DNA of 64,000 nucleotides from an uncultured Collinsella sp. (GCA_934658705.1 CAKUHP010000003.1:1-64000), one strand, 5' to 3'. Counted from the stretch's first letter, positions 41,164 to 48,821 are shown. Numbers and translations are program-made. The notes: generated by a model not told the origin, from the letters alone.

Positions 41164-44100
41164 GTGGATATGACCCCCGAACTCATCGCATCGCTCGATC
41201 GACTCAATCCCGAGCAGCGCGAGGCCGTCGAATGTCTGGACGGTCCACTGCTCGTCATCGCCGGACCCGGCACCGGCAAGACGCAGCTGCTGAGCCTGCG
41301 CGCCGCAAACATCCTTGCCAAGCGTGACGCCGCGCCGCGCAACATCCTCTGCCTCACCTACACCGAGGCGGGCGCCGAGGCCATGCGCAAGCGCCTCATT
41401 GAGCTGATCGGCCGCGACGCCTACGGTATTGAGGTCAGCACATTCCACGGATTTGCGAGCAGCATCAGGTCGCGCTATCCCGAGTACTTCACGCGCTCCG
41501 CGACTGACACGCTCGTCACGAGCCTTCACCAGCAAGAAATTTTCGACCGGCTACTCAAGTCGCTGCCCTTTGGTTCGTCATTGGGTGCGGGTTCGCCCGA
41601 TATGCCTGCACAGAACATCGGCAAGATGATCGGCTTTGTTGCTAAGACCAAAAGAAGTGGCCTGAGCTACGACACGCTCGGGGCTATTGCTCAACAGAAC
41701 ATTGACGCTGCAGCCTGGCTTAACGAGCATTCCGATCTGCTCACGCTTGTTTGCGGTAGGGCAAGCGCTTCGCTGGCAGAGCGCTTTGAGGAGGAGGTCG
41801 AGCGTGCCTGCGCCATGGCGCCCACGTTGCTCACCCGTCCGATAGAATGCCCCGCCGGCACATACGTGCCCTACATCCTTGAACTGCGCGATACCGTTCG
41901 TCGCACCGAGCTCATTGACGAGAAGGGCAAGTCCTCGGGATATACCAAAGTGCGCGACAACTTCTTTGGCGGAAGCAATTCCCAAGGACGCACGTTTAAG
42001 ATTGCCGAGCAGAGCGAACGGCTTAAGGCCGCTTGCGACGTGGCGCGACGCTACCAAGATGAACTCGATCAACATCATCTCTACGATTACGACGACATGA
42101 TCGGCGATTTTGTTAACGCCGTCGCGCACAGCAGTGCGCTGCGTCAAACGCTCCAGGACACCTATACCTATATTCAGGTTGACGAATTCCAGGACACCAA
42201 CGGTGCTCAGATGCGCATCATCGAGCTGCTCTGCGACGGCGTCGACATGCCCAATATCATGGCCGTCGGCGACGACGACCAGGCAATCATGCGTTTTCAG
42301 GGCGCCACAATCGAGTGTGCCAATCAGTTTGCGGCCGAGTTTTCGCCCCGGAGCATCGTGCTCAAGACCAACTACCGCTCCACGCCCGCCATCGTTGAGC
42401 TTGGCCAGGCCGTCGCGCAGCAGATCGAATACCGACTCGATGCCAGCTCGAACAAGTCAATCGAGGCGTTTAGGCCCCAAGGCGACCAAGTCAGCTTTAG
42501 CGAGAACGTCTATACCGGTAAAGCCGAGGAGTACGCTGCCGTCGCTGCAAGCATTAAGCAGCGAATCGATGCCGGCTATCTCGATGACTGCGAAGACCCC
42601 GACGAAGGGATTGCGGTCATCTCCGCCAAGCATGCCGCCCTGCGCTCGCTGATCCCCTTCCTCGTCAAAGAGAACGTGCCGTTTTCCTATCGCGAGCGAC
42701 AGAATCTCTTTGCCTCCGAGCGCATGCAGACGACGTTGGCGTTGCTACGCTGCGTGACCGCACTCGCCCGCGGACAGAAAGAGCTCGCCAGCAGATATCT
42801 TCCGCAGATCATCTGCGCTGCCGAGCTGGACGGCGACCATCCGTCATCCGTGGCGTTTGCGCTCAACGCCAAGCGAGAGCACCACGGCGACTGGATGGCC
42901 GCCATGTGCGAGAGCGCCAACACCCGCGTCAAAGAGTTGCACGACAACCTGATGCTGTGGGCGACAGAGGCTGACGCCTCCCCCGTTAGAGCGTTGATCT
43001 TTAAGATTGTCGAGCGCAGCCTTGGTTATTACCGGCATCGCAAGGAACAGGACCCGCTGGGGGCTGCCGAATTCAATGCCGGCATCCGCGCCCTACTTGC
43101 ATTTGCCGAGGGCGAAATGGGAGATGCGCGCCGCATGGGGCGGACGCTTCGCCTGCCCGATATTGTCAACAAGCTCGATGCCGCTCAAAAGTTTGGCGTG
43201 AGCATCGATGCGTCGATTGACCTTGGCACGCCGGGGGCCGTTCGCCTTACCAGCGCCCATAGCTCTAAGGGCCTGGAATTCGACTGCGTCTATCTGCTCG
43301 ATGCCGATGATTCCACTTGGCACAAGGGTGCCGGCGGCATGAGTCTGTACCCGTCCAACCTGCTCATCCGCGACGAAAAGGATGACGATGACGCGCGTCG
43401 TCTGTTGTTTGTCGCCATCACGCGCGCTAAACGACACCTCGAGCTGTACCGTGCCGGCGGATCGGCGCTGCAAGAGCTCACAGGACTCATCGACTCTTGC
43501 GAGGTTGCCGTCGTGGCGGACCAACTCGGCGCTGCCATCGAAACCGAATGGCGCGACAACTATGTGTTCGATACGCCCGAGCTCCGCGCGCTTTTGGAGC
43601 CTCACACCGACGTAAAACACCTCTCGGCCACAGCGCTCAACAATTTTGTGACCTATGAGCCTGGGTGCGCCAATAGCCAGCACTTCCCCGAGAAGCAGAT
43701 CGTGCGCCTGCCCACCGCGCCCACAATTCAAACCGAATTCGGCACCATCGTTCACGCGATGTTCGAGGAGATCGTTAATCGAATGACGGCAGATGGTGAA
43801 GTGGCGATTGAAGCCATCGAAGCCGAGTACCGTCAGCAAATCTCGTGGCTCGATTTTGCCCCCGAGGACGTCCATCGCTATTCGGAGCGCTTCGAGCGTA
43901 TTTGCCATGTGTTCGTCCCTTGGCTTGTCGAGCACGTACATGGTTACCGCTGCATCACAGAAGCAAACATGCGATGTCTAACCGCCGGCGGAACCCCGCT
44001 CTTCGGCTTTCTCGATTTACTCCTCGTTGACGATGACGCCAAAACAGTGCAGATCGTCGATTACAAGACCGGCTTTGGCAAGGAGGTGCCCGCGGGCTAT

Positions 44101-44451
44101 CATCGCCAGCTCAAGTTCTACAAGCTGCTCATCGAAGCATCGCCCGAGTTTTGCGGCTACACCGTTACCTCCATGGGTGACTACTATGTGGAACCCGACA
44201 AGGCAACGGGAGAGCTACGCCCGCCGTTCTCGACGACCGCCAGCGCCGATGACATTGCCGAGCTTGAACGGCTCATCGATGCCGTATGGTCGCGCATTGA
44301 ACACGGTGCGTGGGACACCGGCGCCTTTGAGCAAAGTGGCGCTTACGAACTGGCCGTTGAGGAACAAAAGGGCTGCCGCAAAAAAGCTGACAAGACTGAG
44401 GTCATGCAACGCGCCTATGAGCACTGGCTTATAGAGAACTCTAGAATGTGA
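41164..44451 (+). CDS. UvrD/REP-type helicase fused to PD-(D/E)XK nuclease
   Basis: This 1095-aa SF1A helicase has Walker A I-A-G-P-G-T-G-K-T (about 33-41), Q-V-D-E-F-Q-D-T (Walker B), G-D-D-D-Q-A-I-M-R-F-Q-G-A and T-N-Y-R-S-T-P. It also has the UvrD_C block S-A-H-S-S-K-G-L-E-F-D-C-V and a C-terminal RecB-like nuclease with G-F-L-D-L-L-L ... Q-I-V-D-Y-K-T-G (about 947-970). It is a single-chain helicase-nuclease, likely in DNA end processing or repair. The start is GTG 41164, with the ribosome site overlapping the WYL stop, implying coupling; ATG 41170 is an alternative. A perfect palindrome covers its stop codon. Confidence 0.9.
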   Translation: MDMTPELIASLDRLNPEQREAVECLDGPLLVIAGPGTGKTQLLSLRAANILAKRDAAPRNILCLTYTEAGAEAMRKRLIELIGRDAYGIEVSTFHGFASSIRSRYPEYFTRSATDTLVTSLHQQEIFDRLLKSLPFGSSLGAGSPDMPAQNIGKMIGFVAKTKRSGLSYDTLGAIAQQNIDAAAWLNEHSDLLTLVCGRASASLAERFEEEVERACAMAPTLLTRPIECPAGTYVPYILELRDTVRRTELIDEKGKSSGYTKVRDNFFGGSNSQGRTFKIAEQSERLKAACDVARRYQDELDQHHLYDYDDMIGDFVNAVAHSSALRQTLQDTYTYIQVDEFQDTNGAQMRIIELLCDGVDMPNIMAVGDDDQAIMRFQGATIECANQFAAEFSPRSIVLKTNYRSTPAIVELGQAVAQQIEYRLDASSNKSIEAFRPQGDQVSFSENVYTGKAEEYAAVAASIKQRIDAGYLDDCEDPDEGIAVISAKHAALRSLIPFLVKENVPFSYRERQNLFASERMQTTLALLRCVTALARGQKELASRYLPQIICAAELDGDHPSSVAFALNAKREHHGDWMAAMCESANTRVKELHDNLMLWATEADASPVRALIFKIVERSLGYYRHRKEQDPLGAAEFNAGIRALLAFAEGEMGDARRMGRTLRLPDIVNKLDAAQKFGVSIDASIDLGTPGAVRLTSAHSSKGLEFDCVYLLDADDSTWHKGAGGMSLYPSNLLIRDEKDDDDARRLLFVAITRAKRHLELYRAGGSALQELTGLIDSCEVAVVADQLGAAIETEWRDNYVFDTPELRALLEPHTDVKHLSATALNNFVTYEPGCANSQHFPEKQIVRLPTAPTIQTEFGTIVHAMFEEIVNRMTADGEVAIEAIEAEYRQQISWLDFAPEDVHRYSERFERICHVFVPWLVEHVHGYRCITEANMRCLTAGGTPLFGFLDLLLVDDDAKTVQIVDYKTGFGKEVPAGYHRQLKFYKLLIEASPEFCGYTVTSMGDYYVEPDKATGELRPPFSTTASADDIAELERLIDAVWSRIEHGAWDTGAFEQSGAYELAVEEQKGCRKKADKTEVMQRAYEHWLIENSRM

Positions 44452-44479
44452 CAAAGGGACTGTCCCTTTGTCACATTCT
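44443..44479. repeat. Perfect 17-bp-arm palindrome over the helicase stop codon
   Basis: AGAATGTGACAAAGGGA and its exact complement flank CTG. The TGA stop (44449-44451) is inside the left arm. It is the most symmetrical copy of the GGGACAG family. Confidence 0.9.
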
Positions 44480-44523
44480 GCGTCCTCCTAGGTTGCATCC
44501 ATTTTTTGAAGCGGCATTGCCGA

Positions 44524-44552
44524 TTGTCCAAAATGTCATTCGTGGGTAGAAT
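44524..44552 (+). promoter_or_regulatory. Promoter for a putative antisense RNA
   Basis: TTGTCC, a 17-bp spacer, then TAGAAT. It points toward the 3' end of the small minus-strand gene and precedes no reading frame, so a non-coding transcript starting near 44559 is predicted. Confidence 0.45.
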
Positions 44553-44558
44553 GGTGTC

Positions 44559-44645
44559 GACGGCAGCCCAAGTTCTGCAAAGCTGGGCAGCGCCGTTGCG
44601 TGGATTAAGGGGTCAACGCCTTAGCGGCGGCGACCCCTCTTTCGT
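44559..44645 (+). ncRNA. Candidate antisense (antitoxin) RNA
   Basis: Predicted 80-90 nt transcript. It has an internal stem (GCCCAGC/GCTGGGC type, about 44564-44594) and ends at the GGGGTCAACGCC...GGCGGCGACCCC hairpin, followed by TCTTTCGTT. It overlaps the last codons of the 44621-44746 gene on the other strand. Convergent genes sharing one terminator hairpin recall the Fst/par type I toxin-antitoxin layout. Entirely predicted from sequence signals. Confidence 0.35.
44609..44638. terminator. Shared hairpin at the 3' ends of the toxin-like gene and antisense RNA
   Basis: GGGGTCAACGCC pairs with GGCGGCGACCCC. The TAA stop of the minus-strand gene lies in the loop. The better U-rich tail is on the plus strand. 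The same hairpin recurs at 31130-31158. Confidence 0.55.
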
Positions 44646-44746
44646 TGCTTCGAGCGTTGCTTGAGTGCCTCGGAAAGTCCGATAAGCGTCGTAAGAAGCG
44701 AGACCAATGCGGTCAGGAGCCTCACGAAATCAATCAAATCGGTCAT
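44621..44746 (-). CDS. 41-aa membrane peptide, candidate type I toxin
   Basis: The peptide starts MTDLIDFVRLLTALV, continues as one hydrophobic helix (about residues 4-26) and ends in a very basic tail (K-Q-R-S-K-Q-R-K-R-G-R-R-R). The ribosome site GGGAGGTGA, five bases upstream, is close to an ideal anti-Shine-Dalgarno match and better than most genes here. One helix plus a basic tail is the build of Fst/Ldr and holin-like toxins. A promoter (TTGCCA-N17-TAGAAT) and an SOS-box-like site lie about 100 nt upstream, and an opposing promoter lies beyond its 3' end. It could instead be a harmless small membrane protein. Confidence 0.5.
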   Translation of the reverse strand: MTDLIDFVRLLTALVSLLTTLIGLSEALKQRSKQRKRGRRR

Positions 44747-44836
44747 GGGCATCACCTCCCATCGAATGGAGGGCGCTGCCCGGCACATGGAACTGCCGTC
44801 AACGATACCGATTCTACCAGAGCTTATTTATATATA

Positions 44837-44880
44837 CGAATATATGTTCGTATTCTAGGAAAACCGGGGCAATTTGGCAA
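44837..44880 (-). promoter_or_regulatory. Promoter with LexA/SOS-box-like operator for the 41-aa peptide
   Basis: On the minus strand: -35 TTGCCA (44875-44880), 17-bp spacer, -10 TAGAAT (44852-44857). The site CGAACATATATTCG (44837-44850) covers the expected start of transcription. The Gram-positive LexA box is CGAAC-N4-GTTCG; this site differs at one base. A LexA-type repressor would block this promoter. The -35 lies in the palindromic repeat at 44876-44904. Confidence 0.45.
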
Positions 44881-44904
44881 AAGGACTGTCCCTTTGTCGC
44901 ACTG
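44876..44904. repeat. GGGACAG-family palindrome, imperfect copy
   Basis: GGCAAAAGGACTGTCCCTTT then GTCGC; arms GCAAAAGGA/TCCCTTTGTCGC. It overlaps the -35 of the small-peptide promoter. Confidence 0.6.
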
Positions 44905-45184
44905 GCGTTCTTGCCGTCGAATCCCCACCTACATTTTTCGAGTTGCGCGGTCGCACTGGTGATTCTATGAAAGCGCCGCTGAAGCTATTTAAAAGTTTTT
45001 GTCTTTATTTGAGCGCAATCATGCCTATCTGCGCACATATCCCACGGAATCAAACACCAAAACAGGCATAAAACATCCCGGGGCCACGCCTTTAGCCTCC
45101 GAGCGGCCTCCAGCAGACCGCGCAACTCGATTTTTGTTGGTGATGACAAAGCACAACCGACTCAACGCCCAAATCGATACCCTC

Positions 45185-45215
45185 ATGTGACAAAGGGACT
45201 GTCCCTTTGTCACAT
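45185..45215. repeat. GGGACAG-family palindrome at the HAD gene stop
   Basis: ATGTGACAAAGGGA, CTG, then the exact complement. It ends on the first base of the minus-strand HAD stop codon (45215) and probably serves as its 3' hairpin. Confidence 0.8.
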
Positions 45216-46072
45216 TATTCGATGATGGTGCGGGAGTTCTGCTTGCGCATGGTGGCGAGCATGTGTTTGGGGACGGCGTGGACCATGCAGCTGCCGATAG
45301 TTGCGCTCGCGGCGACCTTGGCTGCATCGCTTGCGTTTTTGGTCGCGTAGCTGTGGCGGAAACGCTTGAGCATGGCGATGTCGTTGCCGCCGTCTCCATA
45401 GACCGCGACCTCGCCCTCGGCAATACCGTAGTAGCCCGCCAGCCAGGCTACGCTCTCACCCTTGTTGCACGCCACGTCCGTGATCTCGAACATCACCGGG
45501 TCGAACGGCGCGTTGACCACGCGGTCCGAGCGCTCGGCAAGATACGCCTTAAGGTCGCGCTCCAGCTCGGGCGAGGTCACGCGGCAGTTAATCTTGCACA
45601 CGTCGTGACGCAGGATGTCGCCGATCGACTGATCGAAATACTGCTCCTCGTGATAGCCGCCACGTGCGCGCATGCCGCGCATCACGATGCGCTTGATAGG
45701 GCTGTCCTTCTTAAAACCCGCCTGATGCATCTCAAACGAGCCGCTCGAGAACATGCCATCGGGCGTGGAGCAATCAAAGCAAATGTCCGGAAACGTCTTG
45801 AGCAGCTCCTCGGTAATCTGTGGGTCGATGGTCCAGGTCTTGAGCACCTCGCCATGGCTGTCGCGCACGATGGATCCATTGGAGCAGCAGGCGTCAAGCG
45901 CCAGCCCCGTAAAGCCATGCTCGCCGATTGGCAACGTCGAGCGCCCGGTCGCAGGAACCACATGCAAGCCAGCCTCGGTCAGCTCACGGATGGCACGGCG
46001 GATGGTCCCATCTGCCTCGTGCAGGGCGTTCAGCAGCGTTCCGTCTAAGTCACTCGCGAACATCTTGATCAT
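45215..46072 (-). CDS. HAD-superfamily (Cof-type) sugar-phosphatase-like hydrolase
   Basis: This 285-aa protein has the HAD phosphatase motif I catalytic pair in F-A-S-D-L-D-G-T-L-L (about 5-14), motif II in V-V-P-A-T-G-R-S, a C2-type cap, and motif IV in V-A-V-Y-G-D-G-G-N-D-I-A-M-L. The Cof subfamily usually dephosphorylates sugar phosphates or FMN; the substrate here is unknown. The start MIKMFAS at 46072 is supported by AAGGAGAGG upstream. That ribosome site and the ATG lie inside one arm of a perfect 25-bp inverted repeat (46070-46131). A palindromic repeat touches its stop. Confidence 0.88.
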   Translation of the reverse strand: MIKMFASDLDGTLLNALHEADGTIRRAIRELTEAGLHVVPATGRSTLPIGEHGFTGLALDACCSNGSIVRDSHGEVLKTWTIDPQITEELLKTFPDICFDCSTPDGMFSSGSFEMHQAGFKKDSPIKRIVMRGMRARGGYHEEQYFDQSIGDILRHDVCKINCRVTSPELERDLKAYLAERSDRVVNAPFDPVMFEITDVACNKGESVAWLAGYYGIAEGEVAVYGDGGNDIAMLKRFRHSYATKNASDAAKVAASATIGSCMVHAVPKHMLATMRKQNSRTIIE

Positions 46073-46131
46073 GGGGCATGCCTCTCCTTCGTCTGCACGA
46101 TATTGTAGACGAAGGAGAGGCATGCCCCATG
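46070..46131. promoter_or_regulatory. Perfect 25-bp inverted repeat enclosing the HAD ribosome site and start
   Basis: Arms 46070-46094 and 46107-46131 are exact complements, with a 12-nt loop (46095-46106). Each arm holds GAAGGAGAGG and ATG, so the translation start signal exists on both strands. If transcribed through, the HAD mRNA would bury its ribosome site in a 25-bp stem. Alternatively, TACAAT at 46102-46107 (minus) is a -10 box and transcription starts inside. Confidence 0.6.
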
Positions 46132-46202
46132 CAAGGGTGTTCCAACGCGCCAGGGCATTCGCTTCCGCAAAACCACAGTGCTCCAGTGCGTTAAATCAAT
46201 CG

Positions 46203-47453
46203 TTACGAGCGACTTTTCAGCCGATACAACAGCGCCGTCGTCAACGTCAGCACCGCCAACATGGCCGCGAATACAATCGCCGGTGTCCATCGATCATATG
46301 CAACCCCGTACGTCAATTGGCCGATAGGTGTTGCGCAGGAAAGGACCATGTAAACGACCGAAAGCACTTTTCCGCAGAGCTCAGTCGGCGCTGCCCGCTG
46401 AACAAACGCGATGATTTCAACCGACGCAATGCTTGCCCACACCATGACCCATGCCGAGCCAACCGCAAACACGGTGAACACGTATGCATCTGCGCCGAAC
46501 AGTTGCGCGACAATAATCGGTGCGACTCCAAAACAGATCATCGCAACATATCGACATATGTCATTGAAAGAAAAACGATGCGGCCAAATGCCGACCAAGC
46601 CACTGCCGGCAAGACCACCCAAGCCCATAGCAACCTCAACTATCCCAACGCAGGACGATTGCATGCCGAGATGCTTTGTAACAATAATGGGAGCGCCAAT
46701 CGTTAGCCCAACCAACGCAAGGTTCAAAACGGCGGCAAGCAAAATCACAGCGACCAATGATGCATTTTGCAACAGATACCGAATCGACTCCCGAAAATCG
46801 TTTCGGCATGTCGTGCGAGTCGCGCCGTCTCCCATCGTTTCAGATGAGGCATTTTGCTTGAGTGCGACCCCAAACAAGAGAGCTGAAATCGCAAACGCCA
46901 CCGACGCGGTTGTGCAAAGAGTATCGATGCCAAAGCACCCATAGACTGCCGTCCCGACCACAGGGCCCAAGATATTGCTCACCATGGTCATCTGCGAAAC
47001 CAATGCAGTGGCCCGCTCAACCTTCTCTTCACCCGCCATACGCACCGTCTCAATTTGGAGCATTGGCTTCAGCAGCGATTGAACACCATATTGAACACAA
47101 AGTATCGCTACTACGACGACCGCAAGAGGCAACGAGCGCTTCATGGGGATAGACAGCAGCGATGCAGTCATCAGAGCAATGCCAAGGGCCACGAGGACCT
47201 CGCGATGTCTTCCCCTATCCGCCAAGATTCCGCCAACCGGAGTTGCGAGTACGCCGGGTATGAACGCCGTCGCCACGACGGCGCCATATAACGTTGACGA
47301 TCCACTGTAATCGAACAAGTAAAGTGGATACGCAAAGCACAGCGCCGACAGCATCGCATACGTGCACAGCTGCGCAACCAGAAGTTCCGCGAGCCTGATT
47401 GACCGCACTGTTTTTGATTTCAACGAGACGCCGACGTCTCTCAGCCCAGCCAT
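46203..47453 (-). CDS. MFS family transporter (probable efflux)
   Basis: This 416-aa protein has about 12 membrane segments. The MFS loop 2-3 signature is visible as G-G-I-L-A-D-R-G-R-H-R (about 75-85), and a TM5-region G-P-V-V-G-T-A fits the drug-efflux (motif C-like) type. The likely role is export of a toxic or signalling compound. It is preceded by a tetR gene and two TetR-type operators, one overlapping its promoter, so it is probably repressed until a ligand binds the regulator. The ribosome site is weak (GGGGCGG). The N-terminal 20 residues are polar. Confidence 0.85.
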   Translation of the reverse strand: MAGLRDVGVSLKSKTVRSIRLAELLVAQLCTYAMLSALCFAYPLYLFDYSGSSTLYGAVVATAFIPGVLATPVGGILADRGRHREVLVALGIALMTASLLSIPMKRSLPLAVVVVAILCVQYGVQSLLKPMLQIETVRMAGEEKVERATALVSQMTMVSNILGPVVGTAVYGCFGIDTLCTTASVAFAISALLFGVALKQNASSETMGDGATRTTCRNDFRESIRYLLQNASLVAVILLAAVLNLALVGLTIGAPIIVTKHLGMQSSCVGIVEVAMGLGGLAGSGLVGIWPHRFSFNDICRYVAMICFGVAPIIVAQLFGADAYVFTVFAVGSAWVMVWASIASVEIIAFVQRAAPTELCGKVLSVVYMVLSCATPIGQLTYGVAYDRWTPAIVFAAMLAVLTLTTALLYRLKSRS

Positions 47454-47466
47454 AAGTCCGCCCCCT

Positions 47467-47487
47467 ATACATACCGTTAGTATGTAT
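47467..47487. promoter_or_regulatory. TetR operator upstream of the MFS gene
   Basis: ATACATAC-N5-GTATGTAT is perfectly palindromic, starts 13 bp before the MFS start codon and overlaps a possible -10 region (TACATA, with TTGCCC 16 bp upstream). Confidence 0.7.
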
Positions 47488-47499
47488 TTTTCGACTTGA

Positions 47500-47522
47500 A
47501 AAGGGCAACCGAAGCTGCCCTC
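47500..47522 (-). terminator. Short terminator between tetR and the MFS gene
   Basis: AGGGCAGC pairs with GTTGCCCT (one G-U pair) over a 4-nt loop, followed by TTTTC on the minus strand. It suggests that tetR and the transporter are separate transcripts. Confidence 0.5.
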
Positions 47523-47532
47523 TCAAATCTAT

Positions 47533-47551
47533 TACATACCGTCAGTATCTA
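47533..47551. promoter_or_regulatory. Second TetR operator
   Basis: TACATAC-N5-GTATCTA is the same site as 47467-47487 with one mismatch, 3 bp past the tetR stop. Site spacing is about 65 bp. Confidence 0.55.
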
Positions 47552-47553
47552 TA

Positions 47554-48216
47554 TTACCACCCGGCACGGTCCCATACGTCCCAAATCCCTGCCGTTGTCT
47601 GGAGCACTTCCTCACCCAAATCGAGTCCCACCGCGGCGGCCATCTGCGCCAAACATTGAGCGCGCGCGAGCATTCGATCCTTGGGTTCAAGCGGACGAAA
47701 CAGTGGCAGCAACCAGAGATTCGCCAGCAACGATACGGCCTCTGCCGCTTCGCGCGGGCATTCGCACGCAATGGATCCGTCGGCGATGCCCTCCTCGATC
47801 ACCGGCAAGAGATAGCCATCGGCCGACTCGTCAAATGAGCCCTGGTACTGCATCGCCAGTAGACGCGAGCTTTTTACCGGATCTGCTGCAGGACGCATAC
47901 GTGCCCATAGCTCAATTTGCGGAACAACGGACTCGGGAGCGTAAAGCCTTTTTAGCTTTTGGGCGCCGGTCATACTACCGACGCCAAGCGTCGAGCGACG
48001 GTGCTCAACAATCGGAGTCATCGCCCGATCAAACGCGGCGTTGAAAATCTCTTCTTTGCTCTTGAAGTGATGATAGACAGCGCCCTTGGTCATGCCGTCG
48101 AGACGGTCAACGATATCTTGAATGCTCGTCCCCTCATAACCCTGTGCACAGAATAGCTCCAGTGCCGCGTCGAGAATCTTCGCGACCGTCTCCTCGGGAT
48201 ATTTATTGCGACCCAT
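47554..48216 (-). CDS. TetR/AcrR family regulator of the adjacent MFS transporter
   Basis: This 220-aa protein has an N-terminal TetR HTH (about 10-56; A-L-E-L-F-C-A-Q-G-Y-E-G-T-S-I-Q-D-I-V and G-A-V-Y-H-H-F-K-S-K-E-E-I-F) and a helical ligand-binding C-terminal domain. It is a likely repressor of the downstream MFS gene through the two operators in between. The start MGRNKYP at 48216 resembles typical TetR openings; a GTG at 48252 is possible, and neither has a strong ribosome site. No operator copy is seen upstream of its own start, so autoregulation is not evident. Confidence 0.87.
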   Translation of the reverse strand: MGRNKYPEETVAKILDAALELFCAQGYEGTSIQDIVDRLDGMTKGAVYHHFKSKEEIFNAAFDRAMTPIVEHRRSTLGVGSMTGAQKLKRLYAPESVVPQIELWARMRPAADPVKSSRLLAMQYQGSFDESADGYLLPVIEEGIADGSIACECPREAAEAVSLLANLWLLPLFRPLEPKDRMLARAQCLAQMAAAVGLDLGEEVLQTTAGIWDVWDRAGW

Positions 48217-48290
48217 AATCCGTCCATCCGCAACGCAAGCCTTATGCCTCACTGCAGTATTTTAACGTTGCAGATGACAGACGGTCGGCC

Positions 48291-48629
48291 CTACACCGCG
48301 GCGGGGCCGTGTTCGCCGGTACGGATGCGGATAACATCCTCGACCGGCTCGACCCAAATCTTGCCGTCGCCGACAGCGCCGGTGCGCGCAGCGTTGCAGA
48401 TGATGTCGACAATGCCGTCGACGTGCTCGTCGGCGCAGATGAGGGTGAACTGCACCTTGGGGATCGTGTTGACGAGCAGCTCGTTGCCGCGCACGTATTC
48501 CTTCCAGCCATGCTGCGCGCCGCAGCCCTGCACCTGGTTGATAGTCATGCCGCGAACATCAGTAGCAAACAGCGCGTCCTTAAGAACCTCAAGCTTCTCA
48601 GCACGAACGATCGCCGTAATCTTCTTCAT
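48291..48629 (-). CDS. PII-family nitrogen regulatory protein
   Basis: This 112-aa PII signal protein binds ATP/ADP and 2-oxoglutarate and gates the ammonium channel. PII signatures are M-K-K-I-T-A-I-V-R at the start, R-G-M-T-I-N-Q-V-Q-G-C-G, I-P-K-V-Q-F-T-L-I and T-G-A-V-G-D-G-K-I-W-V. In the T-loop the usual uridylylation Tyr51 position is Leu (R-G-N-E-L-L-V-N instead of R-G-A-E-Y-M-V-D), so control by uridylylation or adenylylation at that residue is not possible. The start at 48629 has GAGAGGA upstream. It lies downstream of amtB, the classic amtB-glnK order. Confidence 0.9.
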   Translation of the reverse strand: MKKITAIVRAEKLEVLKDALFATDVRGMTINQVQGCGAQHGWKEYVRGNELLVNTIPKVQFTLICADEHVDGIVDIICNAARTGAVGDGKIWVEPVEDVIRIRTGEHGPAAV

Positions 48630-48738
48630 AATGAATTCCTCTCTTAAATAAAAGAAATGAATTGCCATTCAATGCTGCGGGTTTCCCAGGTGCCGCAGAT
48701 TGGGTTGAAAGAGGAGCGCCGCGTACTTTGGTACGCAA

Positions 48739-48820
48739 GCGACGGTTTGAAACCCAAGGTGCGGTGCCTGGGGAAGCCGCGCGACGGTTTGAAGGGCAAG
48801 GTGCGGAGCCTGGGGAAGCT
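48739..48820. repeat. Tandem 42-bp repeat between amtB and the PII gene
   Basis: Two units (48739-48778 and 48781-48820) both read GCGACGGTTTGAA...CAAGGTGCGG...GCCTGGGGAAGC on the plus strand and differ at about five positions. A decayed third unit with TTGAAAGAGG lies at about 48700-48735. The array separates amtB from its PII partner. Confidence 0.7.
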
Positions 48821-48821
48821 G

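Larger units (their letters stand above)
44452..45214. other. 763-bp gap holding the candidate type I toxin/antisense locus and three palindromes
   Basis: No long gene is supported. The gap holds three GGGACAG palindromes (44443, 44876, 45185), a 41-codon minus-strand gene with a near-ideal ribosome site, an opposing promoter and a shared hairpin, and an SOS-box-like palindrome. From about 44910 to 45180 I see only unsupported short frames without ribosome sites. Confidence 0.6.

Noticed and set aside
44874-45071. 65-codon plus-strand gene in the repeat-rich gap
   Set aside because: It starts within a palindromic repeat and has no ribosome site; an internal 34-codon frame also lacks one.
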